Assembly: GCA_009869945.1 (NCBI GenBank)
Contig: WIXG01000335.1
Span: forward strand, 1-64,000
Direction: 5' to 3'
DNA from: Mesaphorura yosii
Lineage: Eukaryota > Arthropoda > Collembola > Poduromorpha > Tullbergiidae
Length of the DNA: 64,000 bases
Below are positions 11,579-23,996 of this stretch, piece by piece. The notes below the pieces were generated by a model. The model saw nothing but the letters and a program-made list of their open reading frames with translations. It searched no databases and was not told the DNA's origin. The position numbers were made by a program, and so were the translations under genes. Numbering within the stretch: position 1 is the stretch's first letter; every line of letters starts with the position of its first letter.

Positions 11579-14500
11579 TTTACTGACTTCCCTTCAATAA
11601 GACACCAACACCTTTCTCAGACTGGGAAACAATCTTGACGCTGACGAATGTTTAATTAATTTTTGATTATGATTAGTAAACTGAGCTAGAACCACAGAAT
11701 AGCGGCAGCCGCGTTCCTCTCTGAACTTGAATGAGCAAGCTTGGCGACTTGAATGGAGTTGAATGTTCCTTTCATTCACCAAGTTTCGAGAGTCTTCTCT
11801 TTGAATCATCCACTCGCATTGGCTGCTTCGTTCTTGTAACGTTTTTGAATGGACTCTGCCGCATCGCCTTTCGCCTTGCCACACACACGCACACACGGTC
11901 CGAATCAAGGGAGAGTCTCGCTTTGTTCGTTTTGCTGAGGTGCAGCTTCGTGCGTGGATCCGCAAAAGTCCCTCTTTGTGTCCACCATGCCATCAGTCCA
12001 GTTAACTATATCAGCGTGAACGGATACGTGTCCGAAGTATTTGTGCCGTGAGTCATGACCTCAGCACCAACTCGGCCTCAAATAAAGTGCCAGTCAGATT
12101 CGGAGCTTCAAGCCGATCAATTGTACTTGTGCATCAGATTTCGTGACTTTCACCTGTATGAAAGACGTACACCGACACCATATCACAAATTGAAGTTTTA
12201 GGTTAACATCGCTCATTAGTGAAGGTCAACTTGCACAATTCGAGCCCGTCTGCCATTTGCTGAGACCGAGGTAAGAAGACATCGATCTTTTCGAATACCA
12301 TCGGTAGAAATATGTAATCTTGTCATAGCCGCATATCAAGTGGACCATTCGATTTTTGTATCTTCGTATCAATTTTTATGCCACGAAAATCTTCTCGGTA
12401 TATCTTTTCTTTCATGTCGGGCTTCGGCTCGGGCTGCAATTGTAATTGCAATTTGTAACTTGCCACTTGCAAACGAGCGATCGCGATCGCTTTATTGTAC
12501 ATAATTAATGGAAAGGGTTCAAGTCACATAGTTGCAGATTCATTAACCTAGCTATTAGGCATTTAAAGAAGTTGCAGTGAAAGTTGAGATGAAATCGTAT
12601 ACGGGTAAAGCGGGTATGACATAAATTCTTTAGGTATGTTTTCAATATATTTTCGGATTTCCGGCGCGACTACACTCTCAAAATTCGTTCGCAGAACGAT
12701 ATTGCACCACAAAAGGCAAGCAAAGCTCCTCTCATCTGGATTCCAACAGTGTCAAAAGCGTTTAAATTACGTTTGATCTCAAATCAAGAGCGAGACACTT
12801 TGCACGTTTTACTTTCAACGGGACAGAAGTCGGAACAAAGCCAGGGAGTTTTAGGAGGTTTGAGAATACGCAACGAACGGGGGAGTTCGTCTATCGACTT
12901 CTCATCTACAATCGACATATTTGCATTCCAAACATGCTTGCTGAAATTCTGATGCGTTCACCACATGCATTTATTGCCTATTAGACGCCATTTTAACCGT
13001 AAATCGTCCAATGATCATAAAATCGTCAAGTTTATGATTGCAGTTAATGGTAAGTGGCTTCCCGGTTAATTCTGGCAACTGGCCTCACCCACGCAAGTCG
13101 AAAAGTCGCAACCCGCTGGCAATGAGACGATGAGACTCGTGCATGTAAAAGTAAAAGTGATTAAATGCCCTGCACACGTACGAAATGACGGCTGCGCTGG
13201 CTGGCTGAAACCGGCTTTAGTGGCATTAGATTTTTTTGGATTTACTCTTCATACTTGGTACACATACAAAAACGCACTGATACGATCTTTTCAACATCTT
13301 CGAGCATAAATGAGTGAGTTTGGGTTTCGCAACGGCAATTGTCAACATGTAAGTTTTCATGTTTTCAATGGTAAACACAGCATCAGCAATCAGCGTGGCA
13401 TAGCACAACGCTTGAGCGTTAAGCCTGCGAGCCTGCCCTTAGTTTAATGATTCACGACGCATTAAAACTCAGTCAAGTCACCGAAATCACCGTCCGTCGC
13501 ACGTTGTGTCGTGCCGCAACCAGTTTGCGATGATTTTTTGCAAACGTAGCATAAAACATGCCCCGTGCTCGCCGCTCCTGGTGGTTTAGCAGCCGTGCTG
13601 AATGCCGTGAGTGCTGCTGATATTAATATGCGATTCAATTCGATTGAGGTATTATTTATTTTTTGTTGTTGTAGCTGTTCTCATAATTCATCAAGCTCAG
13701 GCAGGCAGGCAGGCCCAATGACGATAGTGCTCTCTACTCGAAGCCGCTGCTCGGCTGCTCGTGCATCGCATCGCACCATATCCCGAACATCATTATTATG
13801 GTCGTAGATAAGCAAAACCAAAGGGTTATGGTTATAAAAGCGAGAATAGCACACGTACATAAAATGAGAAACTGCGCAGCAGATTTTCCTCCTGGCTCCA
13901 AGCTGTAGGCGCTTGTGGCTGCGCTATACAATGAAGCCGTGATCGAGTGCATACGTTCCGATGCTCCAACGAGTAACATTTGTAAAAGGACAAAGGAAGG
14001 TTGTCCTAAGAACCAAGATAGACTCTCCTGCTCTGTATTCATCGAGTCCCACATTAGCACAACATTAAATAGAGACCCACTGCTTCTGCTGGCTGGGTTA
14101 CGAGATCCTTCGCCCGTTTCACATTCTCACTTTGTTGTCCTTTTGCCTTTGTACAATTCAGTTGCAATGTAAAGCCATTTGAGTAAAGATCTACGTTGAC
14201 CTCACCTCGTTCCATCGTTTTTTTAAAAATTCTTTTCTTCGTTTCAGAAGAGAGAAGATTTAAAAAACAGACAACTGCTTCAAGCAGTTACTTCTGCTTC
14301 TTCAACAACATCTGAGAAGTAAGAAGTCAAATCCCGGAGACCAACATCTCTCCTGGGAACTTCTGTAACATCTTCTTCCATCAACAACTTCGGAAGTCGA
14401 CTTTAAGTCACCTACTGCCAAACCTGATTTGGTCAGAATACTGATGAAGAGCCAACACCTGGAAAATGATCTGATCAATGTCCTGCACGTATCTGCCAGT

Positions 14501-14963
14501 ACAAGGTCAAAGCTAGCATAGCAAACCTCGACCAACTCTACACCACCTCCGACTCCAAGAAATTCTTGGTCAAAATCACTCAACTGAGATAAAAAGAAGC
14601 TTCCTTACTTCTTTTTGTTTCTCAGAAAATCTACACTATTTCAGGATGGATCCATAAATTGAATTAATGAAGTTGGGCGTTGAGTTAAGGGTAATCAGCA
14701 CCTCTGTCAAAGATAATCAGCCAAAGAAGTGGAAGGGGGAAGGGAGAGCAGCAGAAAAACAGCATTTAACGCAAGTCTAGACGATTGCATTTACTGATAA
14801 AGAGATCAAGATTCAAGTACAAACCTTCGGAGTAGGCGATAAGGAAGTGAGAAGAATATATATTTTTGTTCAGAAGCTCTAAAAGAATCTTCGTTATCGT
14901 TCGTTATTCGTTCGCATCGCGAATATCGAATACTTCACAAAAACGTAATTTCGTCGTACAATA
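11579..14963. other. Divergent intergenic region
   Basis: This 3.4-kb region separates the starts of Hop (minus) and the MIF4G gene (plus). Short low-complexity spots include a CA-rich run near 11880, a 14-bp palindrome of overlapping GCGATCGC at 12477-12490 and a CAGG repeat near 13696. I found no supported gene. A stretch at 14230-14640 rich in AAG/CTT is unexplained. Confidence 0.4.
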
Positions 14964-17515
14964 ATGGATAAAAATTCTACGTCAGGTGTTTTGAATCATC
15001 CGGAAGAGACGGCCCGTAGGGGCAGATTTTATAAGAGGTTTGGAAAAAAACGTTTTAGTTGTAAACTGTCAGTACGATAACTAAAGTGATTACTTTTGTC
15101 ATTACAGTTCGAAGAGAGAAATGAGAGGAATGACTGAATCCAGTTTCGATTTCGATGAGGCATCTTCAGTGGATTGGGAAGAAGATGAGCGTCCAAGGTC
15201 CAAATTTCCAGTGGCAAATGAAAACGAACTCATTCTACGGAAGGTAAACAACTTTTCCTTGTATTTATCAATGTCGTGAAGGGCAAATTTAAAATATGAA
15301 TCTCATTTCACAGGTGCGAGCTGTGTTGAACAAGCTCACTCCGCTAAATGTAAGTATTACAACTTGTTTTACCCAAATGACTATCGCAGGCTTAGTGACG
15401 AGGTTTTCATTAAACATTATGATTTATTTTTAGTTCAACCGTCTTCGCAAACGTTACGCGAGTCTGATTCCGCATGATGCCAAGTTACTGACAACAATGA
15501 TGCAATTTTTGGTTGGTAAGTTGAACTTAATAAATGACACAAAACATTAACGTATAGCGTTGGAAGATTAGAACGAAAATTAAATGATTTTATTTTTATT
15601 GCAGCTAAAGCCATGGATGATCCCATGTATCTTCAAATTTATGCTCACCTAGTGGGGTACACAATCTCACGGAAACCGCAAAACGTTTCTCACTTGATTC
15701 GGACTATTTTGCAGGCGCAAATTCATCATGAGTTGCAGGTGTGTCAAAACGTTCGAGAAACTTAAGTTTGGAAGGGAATTCCTGGAATGCTAAATTTGCT
15801 GATGAAACTGATGTTACTTTACAGCGGCTGGCAACTGACATGGAGATCGCTAAGTTTAACCGCTCAGTGGATCGCGAGGACACCGCTCGCAGGAAGAAAG
15901 TGATGCTTCATCGTTTCATCGCAGAATTGTTTGTGGAAGGAGTTTGCACGACCAAGTTTCTAACTGAGCGCGTTACTGATTTAATTGGTCAGGGAAAGAG
16001 GAACTTTGCGGAGGCTGATGAGCCATTGGAATGCCTTTGTGTGCTATTCACGTTCGCTGGAGCTAAGCTCGAGAAAACCAGACATGAATGGCTGAATGAC
16101 ATCTTTCTGACTCTAAATTTGAAAGAGGCTGCAAAGTCGCCGATCATCTCGAAGAGGATTCAATTCATGTTACTGGATTTGCTTGACATGAGATCAAAAG
16201 GTAAGAAAGCCTTCTCATTTTCTGGTCGAATCAAATATTTGAACATATTTCAAATGACTTATTGTATCACAGGTTGGGTTCCTCATAACAAGTGGTGGAC
16301 ACCGAGCGTGTCAATCAATCACGAGCCGACATCTGGTGAACATAACAATCAAGACACCGGAGAAACATGTCCTTTTGTAACTCCAGACTTCAAGGCAACG
16401 GGCATTTCCAAGAAGAATTATGGGAAGAAGCGTGAAAATACTTCAACGATTCAAGCCATTTTGAATAAAGTTGGTCCAAGAAATCTGGAGCAAATGGCTG
16501 GACATTGCGCAAGCATTTTGTTGAAGCATCAAGATCAACTGGACAATGCATTGGACGTCATCTTGAATCATGTTTTGGAAGACACGATGTACATCCGTGT
16601 CCACGCATCACTCTTGAGTCGAATCAGTGACACCGTGCCGCTCTTCGGGAAGAAGCTTGTTCGGTCGATGCTACATTTGGTCGAGCAGAGACCCGGCTCC
16701 GTCGAAATAATACGATTCTTCGCTGAACTCTACAACGTGGGTTTGGTTCCACTGCGGGATGTCATTTCTGTGTTGGAAAAACTGGTCGCTATGCCGTGTA
16801 TCGAGTCTGCATGTGCCTTTCTGCTTGGGACTGGTCGAAAACTGGAAACTGAGTTGAAGGATACCGAACCGGAAGGCTCAGAAGGCCATCTTTGGATGAA
16901 CTCGATTCTCTTCTCCTTGGAGCAGAAGGGTCAAATCGAAGGTGCACGTCTCAAGTGCTTGATCATGGATACAATTGACGTTCGCAGAAATGGGTGGACT
17001 CCGACTCGCTATTTACACTGGAACCCAGTTCTTGTCGATCCAAGTGTGAAACTGCAGAATGACACCGAGTCGATTATCGAAATCTGCAGACAAAGTGTCA
17101 AGGTAAGGATTTATGAAGTTCAAACGGTAAAAATAAAATGTCTTCACTTGAAACATTTTCTATAACAGGAGGGAATCCAGTTCATCAAGATGACCATGCC
17201 TCTAAGAAGCGATCGCGAACAATTTGTGTTTAATGCTGTTTTGTGGGCCATCGATTCTTGCGACCCTGAGCTTCAAAAGCTAACTGGGATTTGCGTCAAA
17301 GGATTGAAGCGAGAGAGATTGATTTCATTCAATGGATTACGCCAGACTCTCGGTCGCCTCATGGAAAAGGTGGCCAAGATGAGAGAGACGACACCACAGG
17401 CATGGATTGATCTCGGATTCATTATGGGTAAGTCACTGTAAGCCTACCCACCATCATTTATGGCTTGAACAGTATTCATAGCTTGACTTTTATTTCAGGT
17501 GAAATCTACGATTGA
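14964..17515 (+). CDS. Tandem MIF4G-domain protein (divergent eIF4G/DAP5-like)
   Basis: Probable translation-initiation scaffold. About nine exons (first 14964-15037, last 17499-17515) encode roughly 650 residues. The N-terminus is short, acidic and Ser-rich (about 75 residues), with no visible eIF4E-binding YxxxxL motif. The first MIF4G domain opens with VRAVLNKLTPLNFNRLRKRY and continues through HRFIAELFVEGVCTTKFLTE and DEPLECLCVLFTFAGAKLE to RIQFMLLDLLDMRSKGWVP, the classic eIF4G-type ending. A linker follows, then a second MIF4G unit opens with IQAILNKVGPRNLEQMAGHC and closes with RLKCLIMDTIDVRRNGWTP. The last 120 residues may be an MA3-like helical region. Known eIF4G and DAP5 have one MIF4G; UPF2 has three but lacks these signatures. 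Whether it is this animal's eIF4G or a lineage-specific paralogue is open. Confidence 0.85.
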
Positions 17516-18490
17516 TTTTCTTTAATTGACATCCTAAACTTATTTCTACAAACCGTAAAATTCTCCAATAGTCAGTCAGTCAAATGAGCAGCAAGTCAAA
17601 CTAACACACAAGAAAAGGCAAGAACTAGCCGTCTTTCAACTTTCAATCGAGAAAAACTACACTTTATGATCATCAGCCAACTAGCTAACAATATTTATGT
17701 CATCCTTGTGATTTTGTCATGTCTGATTTTACTCTTATGCTAACTTTAAGTCAACTTTAGTACAACTCTACATTTATACTACGATTCCTAAGAATCTGCA
17801 TGACGTGACATTAACTTTACCGAGACGTGTAGAACCCACCAAAAAAAGTACCTATGATAACTATTTAGTTCACATTCTACGTCGAAAACGTGTCTTTGGG
17901 TTCGTCTTCTCCAAAATTAAACTCCTCCAAATTATTAGAATCAAAACGGTCTCCTTTCAACTACGACGTTGTTACATTTGTAATCTTTATTATGGAAAAG
18001 CTACAGTTAGTTTCCACTTTTAAATATTCTATTCGGTTGAATATTTTAGATATCCAGCCACTTTTACGACAACTCCAGAAGAATTCGCATTTGTACAACT
18101 CTTGTAATGTAATTTACTTACTGCAACCACTCAGGCTCCAGTTTGATTTAGTTAAGCTGTAATCGCTAACTATGAACCTGACTGCAATAGGCAAATGCGC
18201 TCGCTAACAGATACCATTGAACAACCAGGAAACTTGTCTTTAATTTAATCACGTAAACTTTAAGCGAAAACCTCAGGAAACTGAAAAATGCAAAAGACTT
18301 TATTTACAGTTAACTATTTAAATCAGCACGAGTTACGGCATGAAATTCACAAGTTGCAACCAAATCATTCGAAAAAGACGAGAATAAAAACGTATCAGTT
18401 TGTTCAAAGCATTTTATTTCATCTTCACGTTTGTTTGAGTAAAAGCATAAAAATTTCGATTCGGTAAAGCTCACTGGAGTGTCTTTGGGA
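17516..18490. other. Tail-to-tail spacer
   Basis: AT-rich spacer between the MIF4G gene and the kinase gene 3' ends. It holds 3' UTRs and no recognisable gene. Confidence 0.5.
18413..18418 (-). terminator. Poly(A) signal of the Pelle/IRAK gene
   Basis: AATAAA on the minus strand, about 75 nt past the stop codon. Confidence 0.6.
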
Positions 18491-21400
18491 TTAGTCGTCC
18501 TTAATTCCTAACTCCGTGATGAGCGGAATCACCGTCGTTCCGTTGTCAGCGTCTTCAGACATTTTATTTGAGAGTAGCACCAGTGGAATGAAGTCGTCGG
18601 CGGAGGCCGAAGCCGAAGCTGCGGAAGGGATGTTTTGTGAATTTGCGTTTACGTTAGTGGTGGATTGAGCGGTGTCGCTCGGAACAGAGGGTCGTGGATC
18701 TTCGAGCTCGCGATCTGGATTGATCGATGGCGACGTCGGGATGAAGGGCGCGACCGCAACCGTCTGCTGCTGCCTATCGGAGTCACTCCTGCTTGAGGAA
18801 TTCTGTGTGATTGTTGTCGGAATGGCTTCTTCATCCACAATTGCAACTGCAGCAGTGTGCTGGAGCTGCGGGAGGTTTTCAGGCGGATGTGAGTGGAGTG
18901 GACTTTGCACATTCGTATTGGGAATGACAGATGTCGGCACGACCGGACTATTAACTGCCTGAGGATGAGGCTGAGGCTGGGCCTGCAAAAATTTGTTATG
19001 CGTGCGCATTGTCGGCGGGGTGAATTGTGGCGACTGCGTTGGGAAAACATCTCGGCCCTGGCCCTGTGCTTGGGTTGAGCTTGCGCTTGACATGGCCGTG
19101 GGAGTCGGCACGGGACTTTTGCGCGCAGAAGCTGCAGAATCGAGGAGTTGGTATTTCGGCGTTTGATGGTGGAACGGCTGCTGTTGTTGCTGGTGTGAAG
19201 CAGGAGTCGGAGTCCAGTGCGGACTCGGCGTCCTTACTTCAACTGGGCTCAGTCGGTGGTTTGTGGAGGTCCCAAGCGGCATCAGCGAAGCAGGTCGCGT
19301 CTCAAACAAAAACGGCAGCCCGGTTACTTGAGAGCTTATTGTTCCTTTGAAATTAAGAAATAGTTCTAGTTTATTAGTCCGTCTGACTCGTTGGAGGTGA
19401 TCTGGGACTGGAAAAGGCAGAGTCACTTACGAATGCTTGTCGCTTGCGACATCAATCCATCCAGTGTTTTTAATACTTGCACCATGTCCGGCCGTTCTTT
19501 AGCAAGGCGTTGTGTACACAATTTGGCAAGTTTGATGAATATCCAAAATATATCTGGATTATCCTGCCCGCCTCGAGAGTCCTTAAGCATCTCGACGTTT
19601 TCTATTTCCTCGAATATGTCCTTCTGAAATGGGCACATAAGGCAAGCCTCCAGTATAACAGGCAAACAACCTTTTGCAATGTGCAAAATGCAACTCACAA
19701 GGAATTTCTTTGGTCTGTTCTCTTCATAAGCTCTTTGGCCAGTGATAATTTCAAGCAACATGATTCCAAAGCTAAATGTGTCCACTTTGGTCGAGAGCTT
19801 CTTGGATCTCAAATACTCATCTGTTAGAATTTAAGAGTATTACACATTAAAGATAACTGCATCCTCTCTTAGAGAGTACAGGGTGGATTGTGGATTCCAA
19901 CCTGGCAAATACGGTCGAGTACCATGTACCCGTGAGACCTTGACGTACGACGCACCGCCGGCTTGATCGGTGGAGGCCGTGTTCATCTCCCGAGCTGGAC
20001 AACAGGAGTAAATTGCATAAAACATATCATTTCCAGTTTAGAGCTCCGAAACCTCGCAACATGCACAGTACAACTTACCCAAGCCAAAATCACCAACTTT
20101 GGCTTCAAAATTTCGGTCGAGCAATATGTTAGCACTGGAAATGGAAAAGAAGCCAAATGACAATATCTGGAAAAGAATCTGGACAGTCAAAGGTGACGGT
20201 ATACCTTTTAATATCACCATGAATCAGAGGTTTGGGTCCGATGGAATGCAAAAATTGAATACCGCATGCGACTCCTCGAGTAATGTTGAACCTCATTGTC
20301 CAGTTTAATGGCACCGTCTTTTGCTGCAAAGATGTCACATGTTAAAGATAAGCCAATTGTTAATCAGTTTCTGAAACAAGGATCCTGTTAATCAAAATCT
20401 TCATGGACCGTGTCACGCGACTCACTCTGCACAAGAGCCGATCCTCGAGCGAGCCGTTGGGCATGTACTGATACACTAAGCACAGTGGGTGATCATCTTC
20501 CATGCAGTACGCGTACAGAGGCAGAATGTTATCATGTCGATACGAGTTCAAGAACTTCAGCTCTTCTAACGACTGTTTCCGTTGAGTCTGAATTGGAATT
20601 GGCGTTGTTCTCTGCGGAAGAACAATTTAATATCACAAGCGTTAATGGCTTGAGGCTTGACGTTGCGAATCGTGAATGATTACATTCTCCATCCGCTTGA
20701 TTGCCACCGATGTGTTCTTCCAAACTCCTCTGAAGACAGTGCCAAAGCCACCCTTTCCCAAAATATTCCGTCGATCCCATTTGTCCGTCGCAATTATCAG
20801 TTCATTGAATGGCACGTGGGGCAGCAAACCGGCCGATTCAGATAATTTGGCTTTGGTTTCTAAAATATCAATGTCGTTATCGGTTGGTACTTTGGAATAA
20901 AGAATTGGCAGAGCAGATGAAGCCATCGCTTTACTCTCACCTTCCGCGGCAAGATTGGCTGCGTTGTTGTTCTCATTTGAGGACGGCTTCTCCGGAGAAA
21001 TATTTTGGACTTTGATGTCTCCGCCAGGCGATACATTTTGCGACGGGTTGGTCTCAACGATCTGGACCAGTTCTGCCGTTACGTTGATTGAAGGATCACG
21101 AATGTACGCGTGATATTTTGGGTCAACTGCAAAGACACAAAGAAAATACGCTGGATTAATTGCACACATGGTATAGACTGTGCCGGCTATTTGAGTGTGT
21201 TCGCTACCAAATCTCGCCAAGAGTTTCATCCCTCGGAAATGCGACAGACGCCCACAAAGCGTAAACAGCTCTAGAATCGTGTGGTTCTGGCTTCCCCACG
21301 CTGTGAGCAAGGCATCCGTCGGAGAAGCATTTCTGAACACTGCGCGCCCGAATTCGCTGAGTTCACTACTCGAGTAGCCCATCAAACCTCCGCCTGTCAG

Positions 21401-21788
21401 AGGGCAAGTCGACAAGTATTAGATTTTGGAGCGGGTCTGAATGGAAGCACGTTGAATTCTTACCCAGCGTTTCCCATTGATTGTTCTCGTCAAACACTCG
21501 GCAAAATTCTTTTCTGTCGAAGAATGGCAGATCGTACACGTACGTGTGGGGCTGCGCCGGACTCGTGCAGGGCACTCTGCTGTGGCTCCCTCCATGAGCA
21601 CCTCCTGTCGCCCCGAACGGATCAATTCCGCCAAATACTGATTCATTATTATTCGTAGTTGAGGTATTCGCTGCCGACGACACGATACTTGTCACTGGAA
21701 GGGTTCCTCTCGGGGTTGTTGACAGGAGTGGAGTAATGTTGTGGTTGTTATTATTCGAGTTAGAACTTCGACTTCCATTGAAATTCAT
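18491..21788 (-). CDS. Pelle/IRAK-family death-domain Ser/Thr kinase
   Basis: Kinase of the Toll/IL-1 pathway that binds MyD88/Tube-type adaptors. ATG at 21788 begins an Asn/Ser/Thr-rich leader of about 80 residues, then a death domain (YVYDLPFFDRKEFCRVF to SPTDALLTAWGSQNHTILEL). After a linker comes the kinase: glycine loop ILGKGGFGTVFRGVW, VAIKRM lysine, LVYQYMPNGSLEDRL hinge, HGDIK catalytic loop (HGD in place of HRD, as in Pelle), NILLDRNFEAKVGDFGLG with DFG, an activation loop ending GTRPYLP, and DTFSFGIMLLEIITGQRAY. A Gln/Pro/Ser/Thr-rich C-terminal tail of about 280 residues follows, unlike short Pelle but recalling IRAK1. Total about 880 residues. The 75-nt intron 19698-19624 is stop-free and in phase, a reading trap. 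The family call is firm; orthology within the IRAK group is not settled. Confidence 0.93.
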
Positions 21789-22682
21789 TTTCCAAGTGTG
21801 CACAATTAGTCAGAACATTATTTCCAGCGAGCCTCGGATCGAGAAAGTTTCTTATCACAGAAATAACTCGAACAGTCTTCAATTGTTGTGATTCCACTTT
21901 TTGGATGATTATGCAATAATTTCGTGCTTATTTTCCTGGTTCATTCATACCTCAACTCAACCGCTGCTGTGCACTGAGTGAATGATTGAATGCACTAAAC
22001 GTAACAATTGGTACTTTACCATTTACCTTGCTAAATGCCAAGTCTACAGTCTTCGTGATTCTCAAGTGGGACAGGGACAAATTACTGGGAATTACGTGCG
22101 ATCTTTACCACACAACTGCGTAATGTAACCGAGATAAAACTCGTCTCGTTCGGCTGGGAAGCCAGAAACCTACACAAACGCGTCCGTTCTTTAGTTATTT
22201 CAATTGACCGTAATTTGGGTCATGCATGAGTCATAAATGGCCAATGTGACGGAGGAGACGCTCCTACGCCGTGCCTAATCTTTACTGCTCGAGATTAGGA
22301 GGAGTAAAGAAATCAGAATGGGCGAACGAACATTAGGAATTTTTGCAAATTCAGATTTTATTTTGTGTCAGAAGACATTTTCTTGTATTTTATACTTAAA
22401 TATTTATGATTATAATTGTGCCGTGTATTGACTAAAAAGTAGTGTCGTTAATTTCAAAAACTAAAACTAAGTTGCACGTTGCTGATAATATTCTATAAGT
22501 AAAGAATAGCTCGTCACACGGATTCATTAAATGGGTCAGCATTAAAATTAAACTTAAGCCAAACTTTGATGGCAAGTCACATCGTTTCAAGCATTTTGAG
22601 CAGATTGGAGCAATTAAAGCTTACAATCACGACGAATCATTGACAATGGGATTGGGACAGACTGAAACTTCTAAACTACTTA
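21789..22682. other. Spacer between kinase and CenH3-like genes
   Basis: Kinase 5' flank and histone 3' UTR, with a minus-strand AATAAA at 22362-22357. No gene seen. Confidence 0.45.
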
Positions 22683-23156
22683 TCACATTCTAATGTCTTG
22701 TCGAGAAATTACTCGACGAGGATGAAATCCGTCGATAGGACCTCGAATTCTTCTCCAAAGCTCCATGTCCTTCCCTTGAATAGTTACGCGTTTTGCGTGC
22801 AACGCGATTTCGTTCGCGATACAAAACATATCTGTGAGGTACGCTTCTGTCGACTCCTGTGACGCTGCCAGTGCTTTTGCTTGGAATCTGACAACGTCGT
22901 CTTTGGAGACTTGGACAATTTCGCGAACGACTCTCTGGAATGGAAGAGCTGAGATCAAATTTTTGGTACGTTTCTGGTAATGGCGAATCTCTTTAAGTAC
23001 GTTGGCACCAGCTGTGAATAAACAGTGAATGAACAATGGAGATTTAAATCTCAACGAATTTACTGGTTTATGACAATTTTACGGTCATGGCTTACGCTTT
23101 CGTGTGCGGGCTCCAGTCGCTCTAGGTCGTGGTTGTGGCTGCTGGCACGGTCCCAT
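22683..23156 (-). CDS. Divergent histone H3, probable centromeric CENP-A (CenH3)
   Basis: Histone-fold protein of 129 residues in two exons (23156-23096 and 23011-22683), joined in phase. A TAG lies two codons before the ATG, fixing the start. The N-tail is only about 20 residues, Pro/Gln/Arg-rich and unlike H3. It joins [20 protein letters not shown] (alpha-N, H3 RPGTVALREIRRYQKST) and [20 protein letters not shown] (alpha 1 and loop 1), then [18 protein letters not shown] (alpha 2) and [20 protein letters not shown] (loop 2 and alpha 3). Loop 1 is one residue longer than in H3, as in CENP-A, and the C-terminus adds about 18 residues after RRIRG. Canonical H3 is intronless and nearly invariant, so this split, rapidly diverged copy is best read as CenH3. 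A non-centromeric H3 variant cannot be excluded. Confidence 0.85.
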
Positions 23157-23996
23157 GATCTATGGTTATGATATTAGCAAACCTATCCACAACGGGTAAT
23201 CCTTCACGGTCGACGGTCCGAGCACTGCTGATTGCAAAAATTGGTTCGTTCGTCAATTATCCAGTTGAATTTCCAGTTTTGCCAATTATTGTTACAGCGC
23301 CCTCCAGAAAACACTGAATCCCAGATAACCGTCAGCCAGTATCCGTTGAATTAACTAATTTTGGTTTCAAGAGAAGTCAAGTGCAGCCCAGAATGTTTCA
23401 AACCGTTAATGCCCTGTGTGATTTCATCCTCCTTGCGCACAGGAAAAGGGTAGACTTTTGACTTGGTTATTGCAATGAAAGCATGTATAAGAAGTCAGAA
23501 CGCTTTGTCTTTTCTGTAAGGAGTATTTTTTATTTAGGAGTGCCCAGAAATCTGTAATCTGTGATGTCACAAAACTTGCTATCACTAATTATTAACCTTT
23601 CGCAGAACTGAGACTACGACACGACTACGCGATACGTTTTAACTTCTATGAACTACGAACCACGAGTTTGTGCAAGAAATTCACCGTCGAGCTAGAAGTC
23701 AGAAGTCATGAGGCTTACTTCTGTACTCATGTGCTCACAGCAATGTTGTAATTATTCTATCTTTAACTCCAACCTAGTCTTGCTACTTGCAACATTCATT
23801 AAGATTAAGAGACGTGAATTAAATTTAGTGATGACGTGTAAACAAAGAGTACAGATGAACGGGAATCCCCGTTACGTCTGCGTGGAATAACTTTTACACT
23901 GCTCGATGTACATTGCATTAGATGCCAACCTGCATTGCAGAACTTAAATAAATGCTACTCGACGAGAAGAGTAGCCCACGCCACGAAATACAAAAC
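23157..23996. other. Spacer between CenH3-like and Fer3-like genes
   Basis: An 840-bp AT-rich stretch with short open frames only. It should hold the histone promoter and the bHLH 3' UTR; I see no gene. Confidence 0.45.

Noticed and set aside
11875-11900. CA-rich microsatellite
   Set aside because: Too short and interrupted to be a notable repeat.
12477-12490. Overlapping GCGATCGC palindrome
   Set aside because: Only 14 bp and alone in the spacer; too little to call a site.
14230-14640. AAG/CTT-rich stretch thought to be a mobile element with terminal repeats
   Set aside because: The end repeats are short, imperfect and polypyrimidine-like, as at splice acceptors; no target duplication or coding remnant.
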